The notes under the pieces: generated by a model | What the model saw: only the letters and a program-made list of their open reading frames with translations | What the model was told of the DNA's origin: nothing | Database searches by the model: none | Translations under genes and position numbers: made by a program | NCBI GenBank assembly: GCA_937905825.1 | Contig: CALCXM010000182.1 | Coordinates: 1 to 64,000 of the forward strand | DNA: 64,000 bases | Direction of reading: 5' to 3' | From: an uncultured bacterium | GTDB taxonomy: Bacteria > Planctomycetota > UBA1135 > GCA-002686595 | Part shown: positions 16,020-23,635 of the stretch, piece after piece | How positions within the stretch are numbered: the stretch's first letter is position 1 | How the letters are laid out: every line of letters begins with the position of its first letter

Positions 16020-19000
16020 ATGAGCACTTCCTTGCAGACCGTCCAGTACCCCGGCATTCGGATCACCACCAACGGAAACCAACTGGTCTCCTACCACACC
16101 GAGGCGCGCATCGCCGAAGCCGGCGTTTTCTACCCGATCACACCTTCCACGGAGATGGGCGAGAACTTCCAGCTCGCCTTCGCTGAGGGCAAGTTGAACG
16201 TCTTCGGGCAAAGCACCATCGCCATCGAGACCGAGGGCGAACACGCCGCGCAGGGTGGAGCCATCGCCGTGTCCGTCACGGGCAAGCGCGTGGTCAACTT
16301 CACCTCCGGTCAGGGCATCGTGTACGGCCTCGAGCAGTACTACCACGCCCCCGGCAAGCTCTCGACGATGGTGTTGCACGTGGCTGCCCGCGCCCTGACC
16401 AAGCACGCCCTCAACGTGCACTGTGGTCACGACGACATCTACGCGGCCCTCGATGTGGGTTGGACGATGCTCTTCGCCAAGGACTCGCAACAGGCCGCCG
16501 ACCAGGCCGTCATCCTGCGCAGGGTCACCGAGCTCTCGCTCAACCCGGGCATGAACATTCAAGACGGGTTCCTCACCTCGCACTTGGAACGCACCTTCTT
16601 CAAGCACGAAGCGGGACTGTTGCGTGAGTACCTCGGAGCGCCCGACGACATCATCGACTGCCCCACCGAAGCGCAGCGTGAACTCTTCGGTCCCCAGCGC
16701 CGACGCGTGCCGAAGATGATTGACCTCGCCAATCCAATGTTGCTCGGCCCGGTGCAAAACCAAGAGCACTACATGAACGGCGTCATCGCCCGCCGCAACA
16801 ACTTCAACGAGCCGATCCTCGAGTTCCTGGAGCAAGCTTGGAAGGACTTCGGTGACCTCACCGGGCGATACTACGGAAGCCTTTCCCAGTACAAGTGCGA
16901 CGACGCGGAAACCGTGTTCCTCTCCATGGGCTCCGCTGCGGAAAACATCGAGGCGGCTGTGGACCACCTGCGTTCGACAGAGGATGCAAGGGTCGGATCG
17001 ATCCACCTCAACGTGATTCGGCCTTTCCCCGAAGAGGCCATCGTCAACGCGCTCGCCGGCAAGAAACACGTCATCATCCTGGAACGCACGGACGAAGCCC
17101 TGGCCGGCAACAACCCCCTGGCGCGCGACGTGCGCACGGCCCTCGGCAAGGCGATGGAGAACCACCGCTACAACGCCCACGAGGACCTGCCGATTCTGGC
17201 ACCCGCGGATGCGCCCCACGTCTACAACGGTTCCTACGGACTCGGTTCTCGGGACTTCCGGCCGGAAGGCATCCTGGGCGCCTATCAATTCGTGCAGGGC
17301 AAGATTGCTCGACAGGACGGCAAGAAGGCGAGCGACGGCGTCAGCTTCTTCGTCGTGGGCATCGATCATCCCTATGCGGTTGAGTCGAAAGAAACACCCT
17401 CCCTACTGCCCCCGGGAGCGATCGCCGTGCGACTGCACTCGATCGGCGGCTGGGGCATGATCACCACCGGCAAGAACCTCGGCGAAATCGTCGGGGCCTT
17501 TGGCGAGGACTTGAGCAAGACCAAGAACGAGCTCGATGAGTTTGGCCGTCTGGCGGAACAAATTCACGTCAGCGCCAATCCCAAGTACGGCTCCGAGAAA
17601 AAGGGCGCACCCACCGCTTACTTCCTCGTGGTCGCCCCGGAACGCGTGCGCGTCAACTGTGACCTAAGACATGTGAATGTCGTGCTCTGTTGCGACCCGA
17701 AAGCCTTCACGCACTCCAACCCCTTGGACGGAATCGCCGAGGGCGGAACCTTCATCTGGGAATCAAGTGAAGAGCCCGCAGTGGCTTGGACAAGGATCCC
17801 GCAGGAGTACCGCAAGCAGATCATCGACAAGAAGCTGAGGATCTACACCTTGCCCGGCTTCGACATTGCGCGCGCGGCGACGCAACAGCCTGAACTGCAG
17901 TTGCGCATGCAAGGCAACGCCTTCCTCGGCGCCTTCTTCGCAACGTCGGAATTCCTGGACGAGTTCGACATCTCCCAGGATCGTTTCAAGGAAGTGGTGA
18001 AGGCCCAGTACGTGAAGAAATTCGGGCGCTTCGGCGACGCCGTGGTCGAGTCGAACATGACGGTCATGACCGAAGGCTACTCACGCATTCGCGAAGTGCC
18101 CTACGGCGCAATCGAAGCTGCGGACACCTCTTCCATGCGCGGTATCCCGATGCTGCCCTGCGACAGCTGTGGATCCACAAGCAACTGCCTGCCGAAAGAA
18201 GGCCAGCCCGAGCGCGCCCCGATCGCTCGCACGGAAACCTTCGACAAAGAGTTCCGCGCAGGTCTCGGCTACTTCCAACCGGCCTCCCCGCTCTCCTCGG
18301 TCGGCATGATGGCTGCGGCCACGGGCGCCACCGCCAGCAAGTACGTGGCGCGCCGCGAGACCCCGCTCTGGATTCCGGAGAACTGCACGCAGTGCATGGA
18401 TTGCATCACAGCCTGCCCGGACACGGCCCTGCCGAACGCTGCACAAGAGTTGAGCACCATTCTACAGACGGCGGTCAACGGCTACTTCAGTGACAGCGAC
18501 CAGCGCGCGCAAATGACCGCGGTCCTGCCGGCCCTCGAGGCCGGTGTGCGCGAGCGCATGAAGGCCGTGGTGAAGGCCAAGCAGCAGGACAGTTTCCTCG
18601 CTTGCTTGCAGCCTGAGTTGGAAGCCCTCGAAGGAATTGCAGAGGAGGCCAAGCAGGCGCTCGCCAAAGTCTTCGAGACGATCCCCGTGGCCTTCCAGCG
18701 GGTCACCGCTATCTTCGGCTCCCCCGAGAAGAAGCAGGACGGTGCCGGTGGAGTCTTCCAGATCATGGTTTCGGATCTCTGCAAGGGCTGTGGCGAATGC
18801 GTCACCGAGTGCGGCGAGCACGAAGCCCTGGTGATGCAGCAGGAAACGGAGGAGCTCAACGCGGAGCACGAGAGCGGGACGGCCTTCCTGCAACTTCTGC
18901 CGGACACTCCCAACCAATTCCTGGGCAAGTTCGATCCGGACGACATGGCGGGTTCGAGCAGCGCTGCCCTGCGCAACCACTTGATGTTGCGCAGCAAGTA

Positions 19001-20696
19001 CGAGGCCCTGGTCAGTGGCGACGGCGCCTGCGCGGGCTGTGGCGAAAAAACAGTGCTGCGCGCTTTGGCCTCCATGACGGAGACCTACATGCGCCCGCTC
19101 TACCACGCGAAAGCAGAACGCTTGGTTGCCAAGGCGGCACGGCTTGAAGAGCACGGAACGGCGCGCTTGGAGGCCCTGCGGCAGCGCAGCGAGTCGGAGT
19201 ACGAACTGCTCAAGCGCGCCGTCTGTCACCTGATCATGCGCCTGGGCGGCGAAGACGACGCCGACACCTTGCTACGCATCCAAGCCGCCGGGGAGATCGA
19301 CGATGAACTGCTGATCAAAGCCCTCTCGATGGTGATGCGCCAAGACGCGTTCAACCATCGTGACTTGCAAGCGATCGACGGACGTCTGGCCAACGGCATG
19401 AGTGTCATGGCCATGGGCGCGCACACCGGGTGCAACACGGTCTACGGCTCGACCCCCGCCAACAACCCGCACCCCTACCCCTGGATGAACTCTCTCTTCC
19501 AGGACGGCGTCACGGTCACCTGGCTCTTCGCGGAGAGCTTCATCATGGATCATGCGCGGCGCTCGGTGATCCCCGAACGCCTGTGCGATGCCCTGCTCAA
19601 CCGCGAGTCGGGCACCATGAGCGAGAAGGAATACTTCGAGCTCTGTCACTTGCACGATACGGGCATGACCGACTTGGAAGTGCGCGAGTTGCCCAAGGCT
19701 TGGGCCATCGGTGGCGATGGCGGCATGGGCGACATCGGATTCCAAAACCTTTCGAAGGTGGTGCTGCAGAACCGTCCGAACGTGAAGATCCTTCTACTGG
19801 ACACTCAGGTGTACTCCAACACGGGCGGTCAGAACTCGGACTCGACTCCGATGCTCGGCGGCGGCGACATGAACCAGTTCGGCGCCATGTCCCAAGGCAA
19901 GCTGACGGAGAAGAAGAACGTGTCGGAGGTCTTCCTTGGAGGCCACGGCTCGCCCTTCGTCGCCCAAGTCTCCTTGGCCAACGCTCCCAAGTTCTTCAAG
20001 GCTTTGCTCGACGGCCTCGAGTATCGCGGAACGGCTTTCTACCAGTGCTTCACCACCTGCCAACCGGAACACGGTGTGGGCGACGACATGTCCACCGTGC
20101 AGGCCAGCCGCGCGCGCGACTCGCGCGGCATGCCGGAGTTCGTCTTTGATCCGCGCCACGGCGAGACGTACTTGGAAACCATGGACCTCAAGGGCAACCC
20201 TCAAGTGAACCGTGACTGGGCCGAAGTCAAGGTGCCCGGCATGAAGTTCAAGCGGCCCTTCACGATCGCCCACTGGGCGACGACGGAGGCGCGCTTCCGC
20301 CGTCACTTCAAGGTCGCCAAGCCGGACGCCGTGTTGATGGACTTGGAAGCGATGCTGCTGTGCATCACTCAGAAGGACATCACCTATCGCAACTTCCTGA
20401 AGGAGGATCACCGCTCCTACATCCCCGACTTCCAAGTCGGCTTCGAGATTCCCGATGGCAAGGGCGGGTTCAAGACGATGGTGGCTTCGCGCCAGTTGGT
20501 GCTGTTCTGTGTGGAACGGCGTCGGGCCTGGCGCATGTTGCAGTCCAAGGCGGGAGTCATCAACCTGGACTACCAAGCGCAACGGGCCTTGCTCGCGAAG
20601 CATGAGAGCGAGGAGATCTCCAGCGCGGAACTGCGCACAAACGGCGTGGAGCTCCTGGCCAAGGAACTCGAAGCACTCACGGCAAAGAAGGCTTAG
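16020..20696 (+). CDS. nifJ: Giant pyruvate:ferredoxin/flavodoxin oxidoreductase (2-oxoacid:acceptor oxidoreductase)
   Basis: 1558 residues; oxidatively decarboxylates pyruvate (or another 2-oxoacid) to acetyl-CoA using thiamine diphosphate and iron-sulfur clusters. The N-terminal domain carries GVFYPITPSTEMGE; a central domain follows. Two [4Fe-4S] motifs occur at residues about 789-800 (CTQCMDCITACP) and 921-932 (CKGCGECVTEC). The TPP domain begins near residue 1000 (GDGACAGCGEKT) with AIGGDGGMGDIGFQN and the Mg/TPP-binding DTQVYSNTGGQ near 1230-1265. Usual enzymes are about 1170-1200 residues; here there are extra, probably helical segments between the two cluster motifs (about 805-915) and after GCGEKT (about 1010-1130), plus a longer C-terminus. 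ATG at 16020 is well placed after GAGCAGG. A 263-base gap separates it from the flavoprotein upstream. Confidence 0.93.
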   Translation: MSTSLQTVQYPGIRITTNGNQLVSYHTEARIAEAGVFYPITPSTEMGENFQLAFAEGKLNVFGQSTIAIETEGEHAAQGGAIAVSVTGKRVVNFTSGQGIVYGLEQYYHAPGKLSTMVLHVAARALTKHALNVHCGHDDIYAALDVGWTMLFAKDSQQAADQAVILRRVTELSLNPGMNIQDGFLTSHLERTFFKHEAGLLREYLGAPDDIIDCPTEAQRELFGPQRRRVPKMIDLANPMLLGPVQNQEHYMNGVIARRNNFNEPILEFLEQAWKDFGDLTGRYYGSLSQYKCDDAETVFLSMGSAAENIEAAVDHLRSTEDARVGSIHLNVIRPFPEEAIVNALAGKKHVIILERTDEALAGNNPLARDVRTALGKAMENHRYNAHEDLPILAPADAPHVYNGSYGLGSRDFRPEGILGAYQFVQGKIARQDGKKASDGVSFFVVGIDHPYAVESKETPSLLPPGAIAVRLHSIGGWGMITTGKNLGEIVGAFGEDLSKTKNELDEFGRLAEQIHVSANPKYGSEKKGAPTAYFLVVAPERVRVNCDLRHVNVVLCCDPKAFTHSNPLDGIAEGGTFIWESSEEPAVAWTRIPQEYRKQIIDKKLRIYTLPGFDIARAATQQPELQLRMQGNAFLGAFFATSEFLDEFDISQDRFKEVVKAQYVKKFGRFGDAVVESNMTVMTEGYSRIREVPYGAIEAADTSSMRGIPMLPCDSCGSTSNCLPKEGQPERAPIARTETFDKEFRAGLGYFQPASPLSSVGMMAAATGATASKYVARRETPLWIPENCTQCMDCITACPDTALPNAAQELSTILQTAVNGYFSDSDQRAQMTAVLPALEAGVRERMKAVVKAKQQDSFLACLQPELEALEGIAEEAKQALAKVFETIPVAFQRVTAIFGSPEKKQDGAGGVFQIMVSDLCKGCGECVTECGEHEALVMQQETEELNAEHESGTAFLQLLPDTPNQFLGKFDPDDMAGSSSAALRNHLMLRSKYEALVSGDGACAGCGEKTVLRALASMTETYMRPLYHAKAERLVAKAARLEEHGTARLEALRQRSESEYELLKRAVCHLIMRLGGEDDADTLLRIQAAGEIDDELLIKALSMVMRQDAFNHRDLQAIDGRLANGMSVMAMGAHTGCNTVYGSTPANNPHPYPWMNSLFQDGVTVTWLFAESFIMDHARRSVIPERLCDALLNRESGTMSEKEYFELCHLHDTGMTDLEVRELPKAWAIGGDGGMGDIGFQNLSKVVLQNRPNVKILLLDTQVYSNTGGQNSDSTPMLGGGDMNQFGAMSQGKLTEKKNVSEVFLGGHGSPFVAQVSLANAPKFFKALLDGLEYRGTAFYQCFTTCQPEHGVGDDMSTVQASRARDSRGMPEFVFDPRHGETYLETMDLKGNPQVNRDWAEVKVPGMKFKRPFTIAHWATTEARFRRHFKVAKPDAVLMDLEAMLLCITQKDITYRNFLKEDHRSYIPDFQVGFEIPDGKGGFKTMVASRQLVLFCVERRRAWRMLQSKAGVINLDYQAQRALLAKHESEEISSAELRTNGVELLAKELEALTAKKA

Positions 20697-20712
20697 GCCG
20701 CAAGCTTCAGGA

Positions 20713-20737
20713 GGACGAGGCCGAGCCGGCCTCGTTC
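20713..20737. terminator. Terminator hairpin between convergent nifJ and DUF309 genes
   Basis: ACGAGGCCG (20715-20723) pairs perfectly with CGGCCTCGT (20727-20735) around a 3-nt loop, extendable by one wobble and one GC pair. It lies between two convergent genes; the tail on the + side (TTC) is weak, so termination may be Rho-assisted. Confidence 0.55.
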
Positions 20738-21236
20738 ACTGCAACTCAAGGCGAGGGCGATCTTCCACCACTGGGGGGTCGCCCTCGCCAAATTCTTGCA
20801 ACGCGTCGGTGAACTCGACGATGTCGAGGCCCATGTAGTAGGGACCGAAATCCTTGACCACACTTTGCAAGCGACCGATTCCCGCGCTGAACAGCTTCTG
20901 CATCCCGCGCTTCTGATCCATGCGGATCTTCAGGCAACCAGCGGTGCACTGAATCAGGCCTTGGATGAACTGGGCTTGAACCTTGTCGTGCTTGGAAACG
21001 TGCCAGAGACCTTCCCAAGCTTCGTGGGCTTCCCACAAGAAACCAGCGTTGTAGAGGTCCACTCCAAAGAGATAGTCCGCCGACGATTTCCAGTTCTCCG
21101 GCTCCACACTGGGCACCGCCGATTCCGGACCTTCCGAGTAGGAATGCCCGCGCGGATCCCGCGTTGGATGGGGCGCCTCCCCGGGAACGAAGGCGTAGGA
21201 GGGAAAGGCCTGGGTCGTGTATCGTTGTGCGCTCAT
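20736..21236 (-). CDS. DUF309-domain protein
   Basis: 166 residues. The central helical domain holds the family signature (LYNAGFLWEAHEAWEGLWH, about residues 63-81) followed by a Gln-rich FIQGLIQCTAGCLK helix; this is the DUF309 fold, of unknown function, usually a small helical protein with a conserved His/Glu cluster. ATG at 21236 (MSAQRYTTQAF) is preferred over the open extension to 21278. It is divergent from the SagB-like gene (51 bases apart), so the two may share a promoter region. Confidence 0.8.
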   Translation of the reverse strand: MSAQRYTTQAFPSYAFVPGEAPHPTRDPRGHSYSEGPESAVPSVEPENWKSSADYLFGVDLYNAGFLWEAHEAWEGLWHVSKHDKVQAQFIQGLIQCTAGCLKIRMDQKRGMQKLFSAGIGRLQSVVKDFGPYYMGLDIVEFTDALQEFGEGDPPVVEDRPRLELQ

Positions 21237-21287
21237 GAATGGTTGGGTTCGCCAGCCTATCCGATTCCGACCACGCACACAGACCCC

Positions 21288-22997
21288 ATGGGCCTCTTCG
21301 AACGCTTTCGCCGCAAATCGTCAGCGCCCCTAGCCAACAACGCGAACGAGCGCTCTGCTCCGACCTTCGACGCCGTGGATCAAGTCCGTCGCTATCACCA
21401 TGCGACGAAGCACAGCCCCATGCGCTACGCCCGCGGGCCCCACGGTTTGAACTGGGAAACGCAGCCGGATCCCTTTCGGCGTTATGCGGGCGCGCCTCTG
21501 CTTCAATTCTCCTTGGATGCCCCTCGGCGAGAGGTGTCCTTCGACGCAACAGTGCAAGAAGGCGAACTCTCCTCACAGCCCTTCGATGAGACGAGCCTTT
21601 CCGAGCTCTTTCGCTATGCCCTGGGCTTGTCTGCTTGGAAGGAGTACGAGGACTCCCGTTGGGCTCTGCGTGTGAATCCATCCAGCGGGAACCTGCACCC
21701 AACCGAAGGCTACGTCCTGTGTGGCCCAGTTCCCGATTTGCACCCCACGGGTCTGCTGGCGCATTACGCGCCCAAGGAACATGGCTTGGAAGTGCGCTGC
21801 GACATTCCAGTCGAGCTGTGGCAGCAAGTCAGCGCAGGCCTACCCGAAGGCGCGTTCTTCGTGGGCCTGAGTAGTGTCCTTTGGCGTGAAGAGTGGAAGT
21901 ACGGGGAGCGCGCCTACCGCTATTGCAATCACGACGTGGGCCATGCGATCGCAGCGCTGGTCTACTCCGCAGCCAGGCTCGGTTGGAAAGTTCGTATGCT
22001 CGACCGGCTCGCCACCGAACAGATCGGTGCGCTGCTAGGGCTGTCCGGTTTCGGCGAGGCCGAGCCGGAAGAGCCCGATGCCTTGCTCGCGGTCTTTCCT
22101 GGAGAGGTCTCGGATGCTCCCACGATTGACGAAGAGCTAGTCCAACGCATCGGCGCCTTGCCGAAAGCGGGGAAGGCCAACCAACTCAGTCCAGACCACC
22201 TGGAATGGGACGCGATCTACGCCTGTGCCTTCGCCTCTGAGAAGTCGGCGACGCAAGCCCTCGCACCTTGGCCGCGCCTGCCACGGGTGGAGGATCCGCG
22301 CGATGCCCGCGAGGTCCTGGCCCACAGACTTTTTCTGCAGCGACGCAGCGCGCAGAGCATGGACGGCAAGAGCTCCATGAAGCTCGAAGACTTCTTGGGC
22401 ACATTGGCTCGGTGCATGCCCACTCAAGGCCAAGTGCCGTTCCATGCGATGCCTTGGCAGCCGCGCGTGCATCTCGTGCTCTTCGTGCATCGAGTGGACG
22501 GCTTGGAACCCGGTCTCTACGTCTTGCTGCGTGAGGAGCAAAGCGGAGCGCGCTTGCGGGGAGCCATGTACGATGCCTTCCTGTGGGAATCACCCGAAGG
22601 CGTGCCCGCTTCCCTGCCCCTCTATCGACTCAAGAACGGTGCGTTCAAATCCGTGGCCGCTGGCCTTTCCTGCGATCAAGCCATCGCCGGGGAGTCCGCC
22701 TTTAGCTTGGGCATGCTCGCAGAGTTCGACAGCGCCCTGCTGGAACAAGGCGCCTGGTTCTACCCGCGCCTCTTTTGGGAGACCGGGCTGATTGGCCAGG
22801 TGCTCTACCTGGAAGCGGAAGCCGCCGGTTTGCGCGGCACGGGCATCGGATGCTTCCACGACGACCCCGTCCACCAACAACTTGGGCTGCAAGGCAGCGC
22901 CTTCCAAAGCCTCTACCACTTCACGATCGGTGGCGCCCTGGAAGACAAGCGCCTGCAAACCCTGGCGCCCTATGGCGAGCGCGAGCCCGCTAGTTAG
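21288..22997 (+). CDS. SagB-type double nitroreductase-domain oxidoreductase
   Basis: 569 residues with two nitroreductase-like halves. The first has RVNPSSGNLHPTEGYV, the hallmark of the SagB/ThcOx group, near residues 124-139, and CNHDVGHAIAALVYSAARLGW. The second begins around 340 with RRSAQSMDG and ends with LEAEAAGLRGTGIGCFHDD. SagB-type enzymes use FMN to oxidise azolines or Cys residues in ribosomal peptides, but many stand-alone relatives have unknown substrates. No YcaO cyclodehydratase or precursor peptide is visible nearby, so a peptide-modifying role is not supported here. ATG at 21288 is the natural start; the upstream open frame runs antisense through the DUF309 gene. Its stop overlaps that of the convergent ArsC-like gene. 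Confidence 0.87.
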   Translation: MGLFERFRRKSSAPLANNANERSAPTFDAVDQVRRYHHATKHSPMRYARGPHGLNWETQPDPFRRYAGAPLLQFSLDAPRREVSFDATVQEGELSSQPFDETSLSELFRYALGLSAWKEYEDSRWALRVNPSSGNLHPTEGYVLCGPVPDLHPTGLLAHYAPKEHGLEVRCDIPVELWQQVSAGLPEGAFFVGLSSVLWREEWKYGERAYRYCNHDVGHAIAALVYSAARLGWKVRMLDRLATEQIGALLGLSGFGEAEPEEPDALLAVFPGEVSDAPTIDEELVQRIGALPKAGKANQLSPDHLEWDAIYACAFASEKSATQALAPWPRLPRVEDPRDAREVLAHRLFLQRRSAQSMDGKSSMKLEDFLGTLARCMPTQGQVPFHAMPWQPRVHLVLFVHRVDGLEPGLYVLLREEQSGARLRGAMYDAFLWESPEGVPASLPLYRLKNGAFKSVAAGLSCDQAIAGESAFSLGMLAEFDSALLEQGAWFYPRLFWETGLIGQVLYLEAEAAGLRGTGIGCFHDDPVHQQLGLQGSAFQSLYHFTIGGALEDKRLQTLAPYGEREPAS

Positions 22998-23359
22998 TCC
23001 TCGAACAACTCCATGATCTTGGAGAGCGGCCGGCCGATGGCCGCCCGGCCCGAGTGCACCACGATCGGGCGTTCCAGCAGAATGGGGTGGGATTCGATGG
23101 CTGCAGCGAACTCTGCGTCGCTCGAGTTGGCGCTGAGTCCCGCTTGCGCAAAAGCGCTCTCGCCGCTGCGCACGCATTCACGCATGGGAGCCCCGAGCAG
23201 TCCGCGCAGTTCCAAGAGCTGCTCGCGATTGAGCTTGTCCTCCAAATAGAGCCGTTCGGTGAACTCGATGCCCTGTTGCTCTAGCCAGCCCTTGGCGGCA
23301 CGGCTCTTGGAGCAGTTGGGGTTGTGGAGCAGAAGCGGGTTGTTGTCCGTGAGACTCAT
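22994..23359 (-). CDS. arsC: ArsC-family (glutaredoxin-type) arsenate reductase-like protein
   Basis: 121 residues, the usual length. The thioredoxin-fold N-terminus reads LLLHNPNCSKSRAAKGWLEQ with the nucleophilic Cys16, and the C-terminal PIVVHSGRAAIGRP matches the substrate-site arginine region of ArsC. The family reduces arsenate with glutathione/glutaredoxin, but Spx/ArsC relatives without a known substrate are common and no arsenite exporter or ArsR is present. Convergent with the SagB-like gene, overlapping by four bases. Confidence 0.83.
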   Translation of the reverse strand: MSLTDNNPLLLHNPNCSKSRAAKGWLEQQGIEFTERLYLEDKLNREQLLELRGLLGAPMRECVRSGESAFAQAGLSANSSDAEFAAAIESHPILLERPIVVHSGRAAIGRPLSKIMELFED

Positions 23360-23635
23360 CGAAGTAGGCGCAGAGGTTGAATCGAGTGGGTGCCGGTGCT
23401 TTGCGCGAAAGGATAATTGAAGTCCCGCCGCCTGCCAACGGAGCGGCGCACAGCAGCTCAGCGCACGAAGCGAGCCCGCCGCTCCCGAATCGATGCCCAC
23501 CAGATCTACCTGGGAATGTTAGAGTGCGAGCCACCTGGGTTCACAAGCGATGGTCATGGCGGTTTCACCGGAACGCTCTGCCCGCCTCGACTCGCTCGAT
23601 CAACGGACAAACAACCAGCGAAGCACGTGGACGCT

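Noticed and set aside
15759..17369. 536-codon open frame on the minus strand
   Set aside because: Antisense of the first part of the pyruvate:ferredoxin oxidoreductase gene, whose motifs are clear; the frame is a by-product of high GC codon use.
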